This document shows positions 33,715-46,266 of a stretch of DNA of 64,000 bases, one piece after another. This stretch comes from Vigna angularis (Eukaryota > Streptophyta > Magnoliopsida > Fabales > Fabaceae): assembly GCF_016808095.1 (NCBI RefSeq), contig NC_068971.1:18216501-18280500 (forward strand), written 5' to 3'. How positions within the stretch are numbered: the first letter of the stretch is position 1; each line of letters opens with the position of its first letter. Under the pieces are notes generated by a model. That model made no database searches and was not told the origin of the DNA. It saw only the letters and a list, made by a program, of their open reading frames with translations. The position numbers and the translations under genes are program-made.

Positions 33715-36272
33715 TGCTACGACTGTCGCGGTCATACAAATTTGATGTGCATAGAAAGAATGCAGTATAACTAGGAAGTGACTCCTAGGTCGTCTCTCAA
33801 GGACCAATTTTTGTTCAGTTTCAGATTTTTTTACAGGAAGAGGGGGGTTTGTGATTGTGTTTGTTGTGGTAAAATTAAAGTTGACTAGAAATTAAATAAC
33901 TCAAAATTAAAAAAAACACTGAAGTAAATTTTAAAGACGGTAAAAACTGAACGTTAAAAGATGGTAAAACCAAACAGTAAAAAATGTTGAAAACGGTAAA
34001 AGACGATAAAAACTGAATGGTAAAAAGTAATGACTGAATTTAACGGTTCAGAAGACAGTAAACGGTAAAATAAAAAGACTGTAAAATTAAAAGCATTTAA
34101 TTGGAAATCAAATTTAGCAAAGATTCAACACTTGAAATTAAATTCCTGGACAGTGAAAATAAAAATTACAGTAACACACTACAAGCTTCAGAAAATAAAT
34201 CACTGTTGCATTCAAATGGAAAACCGAGAGAGTGGAAAAAGAAAGAGGAAGAGGCGAGAGCCTCTTCCATGGCTGTCCTAAACTACTACTAATTCCTAAA
34301 ATCTGATGCCTTCTCTCTTCTGCATGCTGCTCCTTTTGTAGTGCCAAATTCTCTGACCAACTCCTCCTGTAGCTTATTTCTTTGAATTCTTTACTCAATT
34401 AATGACTAAGTGGGAACTCCATTTTGTGGTGTGCGTTTGTTCACGTGAATTTCCTTCAAGCTTTCCATTCCCAACTCTTGTCTTCTTCTTCAATACAATT
34501 CCAGTGGGCTCCCTTCTCCTTTCACGTGTGTGCTGGGTGTGAGCTGCTTGAGTTGGAGAACCGAGAGCTCTTCCTTCATATGCGTGATGGTGCTGGAGCT
34601 GGACCAGTTGCTGGATGAAGGTCTGGATGGTGGACTGGAGTTGGACGTGGGCAGCTGCTGCTCTTGCTCAATGAAATCTGCAGTATGCTTCCTCTCCTCA
34701 AGTATGTGACAGCAGTGGCTTCAATAATCAACTACAACTTCCTTCTTCCTTCACACGTTGCAGCTGCTTCCAAAAACTGTGCTCACCAATTCATTCTCTC
34801 CAAATCAATCCAGCAGGCCGTGTGTTGGCTTCTTCTAAGCTACTGGATGTTGTGTGCAGCTGCTGCCATGCCTCTCATCCCCCAGCTGAACCGTGAAGGT
34901 CTTCTTCAAGGTGCTGAACGTGTTGAACTGATGGAGGTTGCTGGACTGGTGCTCCAGCCGTGACAGTTTGGGCTTGGGCGTGACAGCTGCTGCTTGCTGT
35001 GTTGGTCTTTGGCTGCACCTTAAGGAAAGAAAATTAATTCGCATGAAGGAGGACCGTTAGCAAAGCTGTGATAGCTCCTTTCCATGAGCGTGGTCCCCTC
35101 TCTATGTGTCTTATATGTGAGCAGCAACAATCAGTAAAACTCAATAAGTGCATCCCCTCATTCCCGTAAAACTCTTTTGGATTCTGGATCAGCTTTTGGA
35201 CCTACTGACGTATGAGTTCTGGACTGTGAATACAAACCAAGCCAAGAATCCAACATCTTTACATGCTGGACGCATTGAAGCTTGCTGGAACAAAATGAAC
35301 GTATGCCTTCCTCCTTTGCTGCTGAAGCCGGACGTGTAGCTATCATCTTCATTCACGCTGCATGTGGTTGCTACTGACTTCTCTACTGCCATTGCTCCAG
35401 CCGTGACAGTACCTTGAGCTTGGTCACGTGCAACTTCAATTAAAAAGATGGAATGTGCTTCCAAAGTTGGCTCACCAATTTTTCAGCAAGTGTGGGCCGT
35501 GTGCTTTTCCATTCACCAATTAATCACCACTCTTCCAAATTGTTCACGTGACCTTTGTGCTATTAAAATGTAACTTGACTTAGTGTGTTTTCTGAGATAA
35601 GGCTAGTGAAATCAGCAATATCTTTTCCCAAGCCAAATTTTCCAATCATAGGTGGCGGCTCCACTTCCAAAAGACAAAAGAGATTTCCCATTATTTGTGT
35701 TTGCAGCCGTGAAGTGTTCACCTTCTTTCCATAATTTCTTCAACCAAAACTAATAAGGGGGCCCTCCACTGATTGATATTTCAGCCTTGACAATGCCAAA
35801 ACAACGTGACATTCCATGGGTGGTGGCTCCCACTTGTATTTGCTTTGGTTAATGCTTGTTGTAAGAATTGTACATATGGACAAGGTGTCAAACCAACTTT
35901 CAATTATCTTCCAAGTAAATTAAGAAACCGTGAGCTGCATTTGGAACGTGATCCCTTTCATTTTACTTCTTAAAATTCAAACAAAATATTTCATCACAGA
36001 TCAACACACAGATTAAATCACTACAGTGTAGCTTCTTCCCAAATACAGTGTGTGAATGTTCTTCCAAATGTCCTAAAATATTTACAGAATTTTCCCTACA
36101 CTCAATAATGTAAATAATTAGTATCAGATAATTCAAATTAACTAAAATAAGAATTTTTGATCGAATTAAGCTTAATTTAGTAAAATGGGAAAATACTGAA
36201 CAATTATGCACAATTCCCTAATTAAATCTAGCACAATAAGCTAAGTGAAGTGAAGAAAATAATGATTCATCA
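33715..36272 (-). repeat. Athila-B 3' LTR
   Basis: This 2558-bp LTR has TGCTACGAC and GATTCATCA ends. ORFs inside it are duplicated exactly in the other LTR and have no domains. The purine-rich side (AAGTGTGGTCTATTTT in element sense) adjoins it at 36273. Confidence 0.95.
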
Positions 36273-37731
36273 AAATAGACCACACTTAGTCTTTTGCACT
36301 CCTGGGCAAAATTAAGACGCAAATCAGGGAATGGTTCAAAGGACTTTTAGGAAGGTGACACAAACTCAGCAGACAGAAAAATATAAAAACTCACAAGAAA
36401 ACACACAAAATTTACACAGTTCTCAAAAAGTCTGGACAGAGGAAAGAAGTAGAAAATATCCAACACGTAATCAAGAAAAGTAGATACTTATAGAAATTAT
36501 CCAAGCAATTCAATACGTAGAAAAATAATTAATAAGCTTAAGAGGTGATTTAAAAATAACAAAACCTCACAGATGCACTCATAGTGTTTCTCTCAAGTGT
36601 CTAGGCTAAATAATTTCAACTCAATGCACTCAAGAAAACAAACACAATCAGACTTGGCAAGTTTCTATTTATCAAAACTTAAAACATATGCATGTTCGGA
36701 TCCAAAGGTCTTTACTGGGTTGTAATGGGGCCAAGGACAGGGGAGGATAAAATATAGATAAGTAGCTACAGCTCAGAAGAAATAGAGGAGCATTGGGGAA
36801 CAAGTGTAAATACAGTGAAATCCCACCCAAACCTCTAATTCAATCCTCTTCTCGACTCCATTGTTCTCAAAATTGTTTTTCATTTTTCTCTCTTTTTCTC
36901 ATCATTTTTTCTTCATCCTATCTCTTTTCTTTTCTCTCTTTATCACACAACAGGATCATATTTTATGATGAGGAACCAACTAGCCAATTCATCAGAAACT
37001 CCTAGGAGACCACACTTTTTCACAAAACACTTATATAGCTCCAGACTTCCCTAAGGTTAAGGTAATCATGGTTTTTCACTTAGGGTCAGTGTATGAGCTT
37101 CAACACAAAGAAATGGGGAAAGTATAGGCTCAAAGGGGTTATCAAAGGATAATAACAAGGTAGGCTTATTTGGCTAAAGAGGCTCAAGAAATAAAAATGC
37201 CTTTATCATTTCTAAACATGCATATAAATCAAGTATATCAAAAAGAATCAAGCCAAGGCATATGTGCAAGCAATCAAGAGACATGTCACACACAAGAAAG
37301 AAAATTAAGTGGCTCAAGTTCTCACACAGGGTTTTTGTCACAATCAAATCAACCTCTTAAATGTTATAATTATCTTCCAAGTAGAGAAAAAACAGGGATT
37401 TCAAACCATAAGTATTAGGTAAGTGAAGGAAAAATCTACAACTTATACATCATCCAGAGATCAAGAGAAAAATGTAAAATTTATTGCACATAAAACTCAA
37501 TAAAAATAACTTAAAACAGAAAAATTTAACACTCAAAAACAAAAAATTTAACACACAAAATACAAACTAACAGAAACTAACAGAAAAAAACAAAATTTCT
37601 CCCCAGTAGACCACACTTAAATCACACAATGTCCTCAGTGTGTAACAATCATCAGATTATCAATTTCAGAGCAATCAAATAATATAGACAAGTGCAATAA
37701 AAAGTTAGGAAATGGGAAGAAATTTTTCAGA

Positions 37732-37807
37732 AACATCCATCAGTAGATGTTATCAGTGACATCCATCATCAGATGTCTAAATCACCAAGCACCCATCAGT
37801 AGATGCT
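37732..37807 (-). other. Hairpin block in Athila-B
   Basis: In element sense there are three stem-loops: AGCATC-TACTGATG-GGTGCT (37788-37807), GACATC-TGATGATG-GATGTC (37758-37777) and AACATC-TACTGATG-GATGTT (37732-37751). Loop sequence and stem-loop size match the block at 23745-23855 of Athila-C, while the stems differ. Confidence 0.75.
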
Positions 37808-37946
37808 AATTAATAAATTTTTTTTTTTAATTTTTTTTAATTTTTTTTAATTTTTTTTTCTTTCAGAAAAAAGGAGATGACCGGCACTGTGACAACAGTT
37901 TCGGTAGCAAAGACCGGAACTGTTGCTACAGTGGAAAGAAATCTGG

Positions 37947-39083
37947 CTATAAAAGGGTACCTCCTCAGCGTCAGAGCGCCATTTCCTGACCTAGCCTCTC
38001 TTTGCTCTCCTCTCTTCTCTCTTCTCTCTTCTCTCTCTGCTCTCTTCTCGAGCGTCTGGATCTGCGAGGAAGCTCTGCCACCGTGCCATCTGAAGAGGCT
38101 GAGATCCGCGAGGAGCTCCTCTGCCAACCCTACTTCCCAGGTAAGTCCTCTGCACCTTGGATCTCCTTTTTCTGCCCCTTAAGCTTTCTGCTCTTTAAGC
38201 TTTCTGCTCTCCAGTCTTTCATTTTTCCTGCTTTCCTTTATTTTTCTTCTTCTGCCGATCTATCTTCTTTCTTCTCCTTTTCAATTTTTTTTCATTTTTC
38301 TGAAACTTAAAAACACTTAAACGCATAAAACATAACTGTCAAAAACGTAAGGGGTATATAGGCTGGAAACCAGACGTTAATCTCCCTTCGATTGAAGGTA
38401 TTGCAGAGACAATCGGGTAGAACAACGCCACGTACCCCACTAAAAAAAAATAAAACACAGAAACTTAATATACAAGAACAATATGGACAAGGACAACTGG
38501 ACGTAGATCCGTTTAGGACCCTTTTGCAAGGACCGTGAAACAGATCTGAGACCAAATACAGAAACAATCAAAGACAGACAGGACAAAATAAATCTAAAAG
38601 GAAACAAGAACAAATAAAGAAAACACAGACTAATCTAATATTTTTTTTTTATTTTTATGTTTTGTTTTTTTTTTTATGTTTTTGTTCTTTTTATTTTTAT
38701 ATATTTTTTTTTATTTTTTAGAATACTAGTAGAGGAAAGATGACGAGCGAGATGGAATCAGAGATACACCAGTCAGCGGTGGCGTCCTACCGAAGATCAG
38801 ACCCAGATGATGACCAGAATCTACAACTTTGGGGTCACACACCCAAGCCGAGCGTAAGTCGTCGAGATCACATCTCGACTAAGGATCTTCGGAGATGCCA
38901 GCGAATACAACGTGCACTGCTGGTTCAACAACCACGGCAATCGGGTCAGGCGCTGACAAGCGGAGATAGACCCTACTGGCACTCAGTTTTCACAACTGCC
39001 GCTGTACATGTATGGTAAGACCCTGATCACACCTCAATTTTTTATTTAAATTTTTCACTTCTTCCTCTTCTATTATTAACACA

Positions 39084-39122
<39 letters not shown>

Positions 39123-39317
39123 TTGAAAGAATACAACTGGGTGATAATGAGGGCACCGAGGCTGTTGGACCTCTTCCCCATTCCCATCATAATCGACGAC
39201 GACAAAGATGAACGACAAATCCCGCCACCTACGCCCCCTGCATTCCGAACCAGAGCTCCTTCAACGGTGCTATCCCTGAGACCACCACAACCAGCTCGTG
39301 AATTCTTCCAGTTTTAA
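37947..39317 (+). CDS. Probable spliced antisense gene inside Athila-B, unknown product
   Basis: On the strand opposite to gag there is a TATA box (CTATAAAAGG, 37947-37956). A CT-rich leader-like exon follows and ends at a consensus donor, CAG/GTAAGT (38138-38146). A T-rich intron with acceptor TTTTTTAG precedes exon 2 at 38722, with an ATG at 38740. Exon 2 encodes 91 codons (MTSEMESEIHQSAVASYRRS onward) up to a donor at 39014/39015. Joining to AG/GGCACCGAGG at 39152 keeps the frame and gives a product of about 146 residues with a Pro-rich C-terminus ending REFFQF. Without that last intron the ORF ends at 39018. No domain is recognised. Exon structure is inferred from signals only. Confidence 0.45.
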
Positions 39318-40097
39318 TTTTTATGTTTGTTTGTTTTTATGTTTTTTATGTTTTTTTTTATGTGTTTTATTTTATTTGGTCTGTAATGTTAACGATCACT
39401 AAAGATCGACCCCCGAACATCTTTTATTTTCATATATATCTACTGCATCTTTATATTCAGATCCATTCAAGCTCCTTACCCCATTACTGCAATTTTGCTC
39501 TAATGAATGAAATCTTAGTTTTAAACAAAATTTTCAATCAATTGTCTGTATGAAAACAACTAAGAAATTATATTTACAGTGAAGGAAAATAAGGAAAATT
39601 GAAGAAAATGAGATCTGAAGAGAAAATTTTTAATGAATTATTGGTATGAAATAATAAGAAACTGAGGGTCGAAATAAAATCATGGACTTCGCAAAACAAT
39701 TTTTGAATTTTTGATTTTTTTTTATATATTTAGTAAAAACATTAAAAATCACGAAGCAAATAAAACACAAAACACATTTTTTTTTAAATACAGAAAAATG
39801 TACATCTCATAACAATTAAATTTTAATTGAAAAGAAATATTTTTGCACGCTTAAAATAAAATATTTTGTCAAGATTTTTTTTTTTTTTTTTAAGATAACA
39901 ATTCGAAAACTAAAAAGAAAAGGTAAAACAAACTTAAAAGAAAAACAAAATGCAGAAACTCCCCGAGACCACACTTAAACTACACTGTCCTAGATGTTTT
40001 CTAAGCATAAGATCATCAATTAAAACAATAAACAGATAAAGGACAAGTGTACTAAAAATATGAAAATGGGGAAGAAAGAAAAAGAAAACTCCCCTGG

Positions 40098-41303
40098 TCA
40101 GGGTGGCAGTTGCCAATTTTGGATTTGTAGGGAGATGTTCTTCTCTTCAGGATCGAGCATGAAATTGTTGAGGACGAATTGCTTCATCCTCCAAATCTGA
40201 TCAAGCAGGGAAATATCCTCCACCGCCGGATCTAAGCAGCAAATATTGTTACTGAGCGGATTCAGTAGGTGCTTGTTGATCTTCGAACTGTCAGTGACAG
40301 CACCTTTGTCTTCTACTGTGGGTGCATATTGATCAAATTCATTTGTACCTCCTGCAATAGGGTTAGTGCAATGTGGTTCCAAAGAAAATTCATGCAGGGG
40401 TATAACACCCAAATTATCATACTGAACCGTAGATACCTCCTCAAAACATGAATCAATTTCAAAATTATATGCAATATCAATAACAGATTCATGTTCAGAG
40501 GGAGAATTAAAAACATGCTCAGCAACAATATGATTATCAGCATACCTATCATCATCACAATCAACAGAATAATCAAATTGTGGTATGCTTACCTCCTCTT
40601 CCTTGAAGATTGCTAGAGTGTGGGAAGATGAAGGTGGTCTACCTGGTTCAGGATTATTGCTTAATCTTGCCTGGTCCTCAAAATCTTCAGCATTTTCCTC
40701 AGGTGCAAGAGTGGTCATCTGCCCGATCTGATCACTCAGATTCTGCATGGCAGCTTGAGTTTCCTGTTGGATCTTCATGCTCTCTTGCTTGAACTTGAGA
40801 TTCTGCATGGTCATATGCTCCAATAACTCCTTCAATGTAGGTTCAGAAGTTGAAGGTTTAGGAGTTATTTGAAAGGGAGCATCATAAAATTGCATCTGCT
40901 GTTGTTGCTGTTTTTGTTGCCTGTTGTAGATGTTCGCAGAATAAGCTTGAGGCGCAACAGAGGCAACATGGTACTGCAAAGAAGGACATGCATCTGTATA
41001 GTGGTCACTGGAAGGACAAATAGCACATAGTCGTGCAACAGACGCAAATGGAGATGTAGATATCCGGTTGGTAGTCAATTGTGTCACCAACTTCTCAAGA
41101 GAATCAATCTTATCGTCCAACTTGCTTTCAAAGTCTGATATAGACTTGGCAACATCATCATGCACGCCCCTCACCAGAGGATGCGCAATATTGTTCTCAT
41201 TACAAAAATCAGCAGAATAATTAAAGTACCATGCAGAAGGAGATTCATAATTAGAGGTATTGGCAGAATAAACACTGTTCACAAAATTAAAATAGGTAGA
41301 CAT
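40098..41303 (-). CDS. Athila-B Gag-like protein
   Basis: An intact ORF of 401 codons begins about 450 bp after the primer-binding site. Residues 93-106 form a CX2CX4HX4C knuckle (C93, C96, H101, C106). A Gln-rich linker and a predicted coiled coil (roughly 145-200, LKELLEHMTMQNLKFKQES) follow, then an acidic C-terminal half. The usual Gag capsid-like core seen in Athila-C is not recognisable, so the protein looks like a shortened Gag. It is a single uninterrupted frame in a very recently inserted element, so it may be expressed. Its role (particle assembly or RNA binding in trans) is inferred from the knuckle and position. Confidence 0.7.
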   Translation of the reverse strand: MSTYFNFVNSVYSANTSNYESPSAWYFNYSADFCNENNIAHPLVRGVHDDVAKSISDFESKLDDKIDSLEKLVTQLTTNRISTSPFASVARLCAICPSSDHYTDACPSLQYHVASVAPQAYSANIYNRQQKQQQQQMQFYDAPFQITPKPSTSEPTLKELLEHMTMQNLKFKQESMKIQQETQAAMQNLSDQIGQMTTLAPEENAEDFEDQARLSNNPEPGRPPSSSHTLAIFKEEEVSIPQFDYSVDCDDDRYADNHIVAEHVFNSPSEHESVIDIAYNFEIDSCFEEVSTVQYDNLGVIPLHEFSLEPHCTNPIAGGTNEFDQYAPTVEDKGAVTDSSKINKHLLNPLSNNICCLDPAVEDISLLDQIWRMKQFVLNNFMLDPEEKNISLQIQNWQLPP

Positions 41304-41751
41304 CTAAAAAGAAAAATTCAAAATAAAACACAAATTTTTTTTTTTAATTAACAGATAAAATACATATGACACGCATACAGAAAATAGAACATCACATCAC
41401 AATACAAAATAAAACACAACACAATTAAACATGCTTCAGACACAAACAAGACAGAACAATTTTTTTTTTTTTTAAATTTTTTTTTATTAATTAATTTTTT
41501 TTAATTAACAGATATAATACAAAACACAACACAATAAAAATATAAAAGACAAAACATATATTACAACCACGTAACAAAACAAAAACAGTAAAAATCTAAA
41601 ACATGAACCTGGACTGAAGTGACAACGCCGCCAAAATTTGCTGAAGGTGTCGTTGTCGCCTACAAAAATATACAAGACAAAACACACAAAACAAACATAT
41701 TAACAGAACAAAAATTTATACAACAAAAATCTAAAACCAAACCTTCATTGG

Positions 41752-41769
41752 TCCCCGGCAGCGGCGCCA
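41752..41769 (-). other. Athila-B primer-binding site, tRNA-Asp type
   Basis: In element sense the sequence is TGGCGCCGCTGCCGGGGA, the Athila primer-binding site. It starts six bases after the 5' LTR. Confidence 0.9.
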
Positions 41770-41775
41770 AAATTT

Positions 41776-44333
41776 TGCTACGACTGTCGCGGTCATACAA
41801 ATTTGATGTGCATAGAAAGAATGCAGTATAACTAGGAAGTGACTCCTAGGTCGTCTCTCAAGGACCAATTTTTGTTCAGTTTCAGATTTTTTTACAGGAA
41901 GAGGGGGGTTTGTGATTGTGTTTGTTGTGGTAAAATTAAAGTTGACTAGAAATTAAATAACGCAAAATTAAAAAAAACACTGAAGTAAATTTTAAAGACG
42001 GTAAAAACTGAACGTTAAAAGATGGTAAAACCAAACAGTAAAAAATGTTGAAAACGGTAAAAGACGATAAAAACTGAATGGTAAAAAGTAATGACTGAAT
42101 TTAACGGTTCAGAAGACAGTAAACGGTAAAATAAAAAGACTGTAAAATTAAAAGCATTTAATTGGAAATCAAATTTAGCAAAGATTCAACACTTGAAATT
42201 AAATTCCTGGACAGTGAAAATAAAAATTACAGTAACACACTACAAGCTTCAGAAAATAAATCACTGTTGCATTCAAATGGAAAACCGAGAGAGTGGAAAA
42301 AGAAAGAGGAAGAGGCGAGAGCCTCTTCCATGGCTGTCCTAAACTACTACTAATTCCTAAAATCTGATGCCTTCTCTCTTCTGCATGCTGCTCCTTTTGT
42401 AGTGCCAAATTCTCTGACCAACTCCTCCTGTAGCTTATTTCTTTGAATTCTTTACTCAATTAATGACTAAGTGGGAACTCCATTTTGTGGTGTGCGTTTG
42501 TTCACGTGAATTTCCTTCAAGCTTTCCATTCCCAACTCTTGTCTTCTTCTTCAATACAATTCCAGTGGGCTCCCTTCTCCTTTCACGTGTGTGCTGGGTG
42601 TGAGCTGCTTGAGTTGGAGAACCGAGAGCTCTTCCTTCATATGCGTGATGGTGTTGGAGCTGGACCAGTTGCTGGATGAAGGTCTGGATGGTGGACTGGA
42701 GTTGGACGTGGGCAGCTGCTGCTCTTGCTCAATGAAATCTGCAGTATGCTTCCTCTCCTCAAGTATGTGACAGCAGTGGCTTCAATAATCAACTACAACT
42801 TCCTTCTTCCTTCACACGTTGCAGCTGCTTCCAAAAACTGTGCTCACCAATTCATTCTCTCCAAATCAATCCAGCAGGCCGTGTGTTGGCTTCTTCTAAG
42901 CTACTGGATGTTGTGTGCAGCTGCTGCCATGCCTCTCATCCCCCAGCTGAACCGTGAAGGTCTTCTTCAAGGTGCTGAACGTGTTGAACTGATGGAGGTT
43001 GCTGGACTGGTGCTCCAGCCGTGACAGTTTGGGCTTGGGCGTGACAGCTGCTGCTTGCTGTGTTGGTCTTTGGCTGCACCTTAAGGAAAGAAAATTAATT
43101 CGCATGAAGGAGGACCGTTAGCAAAGCTGTGATAGCTCCTTTCCATGAGCGTGGTCCCCTCTCTATGTGTCTTATATGTGAGCAGCAACAATCAGTAAAA
43201 CTCAATAAGTGCATCCCCTCATTCCCGTAAAACTCTTTTGGATTCTGGATCAGCTTTTGGACCTACTGACGTATGAGTTCTGGACTGTGAATACAAACCA
43301 AGCCAAGAATCCAACATCTTTACATGCTGGACGCATTGAAGCTTGCTGGAACAAAATGAACGTATGCCTTCCTCCTTTGCTGCTGAAGCCGGACGTGTAG
43401 CTATCATCTTCATTCACGCTGCATGTGGTTGCTACTGACTTCTCTACTGCCATTGCTCCAGCCGTGACAGTACCTTGAGCTTGGTCACGTGCAACTTCAA
43501 TTAAAAAGATGGAATGTGCTTCCAAAGTTGGCTCACCAATTTTTCAGCAAGTGTGGGCCGTGTGCTTTTCCATTCACCAATTAATCACCACTCTTCCAAA
43601 TTGTTCACGTGACCTTTGTGCTATTAAAATGTAACTTGACTTAGTGTGTTTTCTGAGATAAGGCTAGTGAAATCAGCAATATCTTTTCCCAAGCCAAATT
43701 TTCCAATCATAGGTGGCGGCTCCACTTCCAAAAGACAAAAGAGATTTCCCATTATTTGTGTTTGCAGCCGTGAAGTGTTCACCTTCTTTCCATAATTTCT
43801 TCAACCAAAACTAACAAGGGGGCCCTCCACTGATTGATATTTCAGCCTTGACAATGCCAAAACAACGTGACATTCCATGGGTGGTGGCTCCCACTTGTAT
43901 TTGCTTTGGTTAATGCTTGTTGTAAGAATTGTACATATGGACAAGGTGTCAAACCAACTTTCAATTATCTTCCAAGTAAATTAAGAAACCGTGAGCTGCA
44001 TTTGGAACGTGATCCCTTTCATTTTACTTCTTAAAATTCAAACAAAATATTTCATCACAGATCAACACACAGATTAAATCACTACAGTGTAGCTTCTTCC
44101 CAAATACAGTGTGTGAATGTTCTTCCAAATGTCCTAAAATATTTACAGAATTTTCCCTACACTCAATAATGTAAATAATTAGTATCAGATAATTCAAATT
44201 AACTAAAATAAGAATTTCTGATCGAATTAAGCTTAATTTAGTAAAATGGGAAAATACTGAACAATTATGCACAATTCCCTAATTAAATCTAGCACAATAA
44301 GCTAAGTGAAGTGAAGAAAATAATGATTCATCA
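41776..44333 (-). repeat. Athila-B 5' LTR
   Basis: This 2558-bp LTR is nearly identical to 33715-36272. It adjoins the primer-binding site on its left and the duplication CCCAT on its right. Confidence 0.95.
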
Positions 44334-44338
44334 CCCAT

Positions 44339-46266
44339 GAAGTTTAATCACTTCCTTCACAAACACTTCAGCTATTGATCGGGCTGTATAAGGATGTTTA
44401 ATGGGGATAAAATGCCCATACTTACTGAGTTTGTCCACCACCACTAATATAGTGTCAAATCCATGAGACTTGGGTAGTTTCACTACAAAATCCATGCTAA
44501 TTTCCTCCCATATTGCTTGCGGGATAGGTAGGGGCTGTAAAAGTCCTTAGGGAGATGCGGCTAAATATTTGTGCTGCTGACATACTAGGCATGCAGCCAC
44601 AAAATCTGTAACTGTCTTTTTCATCCCCACCCAGTGTAGAGATTGCGCCACTCTTCGATAAGTTCGATAAACCCCCGAATGTCCCACTGTTAAACTACTG
44701 TGAAATTCAGCCAATATTTTTGAATTACTCTAAAGTGTATGCTGGACGGGAACTTGGATCCGCTCTTATGTTTGCCAACACCTTCTTTAAGCTCTCATCC
44801 TTCTCAACCTCCTCCATAATTTCTTGAAAATCAGACCAGTATGGTCTGGATATCATCCATAACATCTTATCTCCTTCCTCCCACTCTGCTCCTTTCCTTG
44901 AAAGTCCATCCGCTACAGAATTGGATGCCCTTGTCCTGTGTTTTATCTCAAACTCATACCCAAGGAGCTTAGCTAGCCAATTTTGCTGGCTTTGGGTAGT
45001 TATACGCTGTTCCAGTAAGTGTCTTAGGCTCTTTTGATCAGTAAAAACCACAAATTTCTAGCCCAATAAATATGGTCTCCAACGTTGTATAACAAGCACC
45101 AGCACCATCAACTCTTTTTCATAGATGGACTTGGTTAATGATGATTCTGATAAAGCCTTACTAAAAAAGGCTTTGGGTTTATTTTTCTGTGATAGCACTG
45201 CTCCCACTCCATTGCCCGATGCATCACACTCTACACAGAACGGTTGATCAAAGTTAGGAAGAACCAGTACTGGAGCTATTGTCATAACTTCTTTAAGCTT
45301 TTTCATGGCCTCTGGTCCTGCTGGAGACCACGTAAACATCCCTTTCTTCAGCAAATCAGTGAGGGTTCTTGCCATCTTCCCATAATCTCTGATAAACCTT
45401 CTGTAATACCTAGTCAAACCAAGGAAACCTCGTAACTCCTTGATATTTTTGGGCTCTAGCCATTCCAACATAGCTACAATCTTATCCCTGTCCATCTCCA
45501 CTCTTGCTGCCAATATCTTATGCCCCAGATATCTCACCTGCCTTTGGCTAAATTCACATTTCTTCTTATTGGCAAAGAGTGTATGCTCGTTTAACACTCG
45601 TAAGACTTGCACCAGATATTGTGAATGCTCCTCCCATGTCTTGCTATAGACAAGAATGTAATCAAAGAATACCAATACAAATCTTTTTAGAAATGGTCTT
45701 AAAACTGAGTTCATCATATTTTGAAATGTGGCTGGGGCATTTGTTAGCCCAAAAGGCATAACAAGGAATTCATAGTGCCCCTGATGAGTTCTAAAAGCAG
45801 TCTTATGAATATCTTCACTCTTCATCCTTATTTGATGATACCCAACCTTCAAATCCACTTTTGAAAAAAAAGATGCTTCTCTCATTCTCCTCTACTTCGT
45901 CTTCTCCATTCTCCTTAGCCAATATCATGACCCACATGCTTCTCTCAACACAGCGATGACCAAGACTGTAAGGTCTGCCGTAGTGGAAGCAATGTCCTTC
46001 TTCACGCCTCTTAATATACTCTAGGTATGACAGAGTTCTAACTCCCCTTCCTGGAGCTTTTCCTCCTCCGCTACTGTCTGTCTTTGAATTCAAGTTATTC
46101 ACACTGAAGTCCTTCTTCATCCCTTGCCCTCTGTCGCCGTTCATAGACCCTTCTGCCGTGGCTAGATAAGTTTTCGTTCTCGCAACTGTCCCAGAACTCG
46201 CAGAGTATCTTCCCCATGATGCCCCTCCTTTTCCTCCAAACTCCACCACTTCCTTGTGGTGTCAAC
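44339..46266 (-). pseudogene. G2 Gag end, RT, RNase H and integrase N-terminal half
   Basis: Reading leftward, a Gag C-terminus (45890-46249) has a damaged zinc knuckle, HCFHYGRPYSLGHRC, where Tyr replaces the second Cys. It is joined directly to RT at FFSKVDLKVGYHQIRMKSED, so the protease and RT N-terminus are deleted. RT contains VMPFGLTNAPATFQNMMN, but its active site reads FFDYILVY, with Tyr in place of the second Asp. RNase H (AFFSKALSESSLTKSIYEKE and VVFTDQKSLRHLL) is interrupted by a stop near 45061. Integrase starts near 44700 with an HHCC zinc domain (GHSGVYRTYRRVAQSLHW then CLVCQQHKY) and a frameshift near 44550. Confidence 0.9.

Larger units (their letters stand above)
33715..44333 (-). 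mobile_element. Athila-B: young, complete-ended, pol-less Athila-like element
   Basis: Two 2558-bp LTRs (33715-36272 and 41776-44333) are flanked by the perfect duplication CCCAT (33710-33714 and 44334-44338) within the G2 integrase. By eye the LTRs differ at about four positions: near 33901/41962, 34593/42654, 35755/43816 and 36157/44218. A tRNA-Asp type primer-binding site lies at 41752-41769. The 5.5-kb interior has a Gag-like ORF (40098-41303) in sense orientation and a probable antisense gene (37947-39317). I found no protease, RT, RNase H or integrase. It must have been mobilised by enzymes supplied in trans. Confidence 0.93.

Noticed and set aside
34101..35464. Several ORFs of 60-99 codons on both strands
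   Set aside because: They lie inside the Athila-B LTR and are repeated exactly at 42162-43525. No domain is seen, so they are LTR sequence.
39085..39121. Long T homopolymer as a possible terminator or retroposon tail
   Set aside because: It lies inside Athila-B in the proposed antisense intron, and no adjacent retroposed sequence or target duplication is seen.
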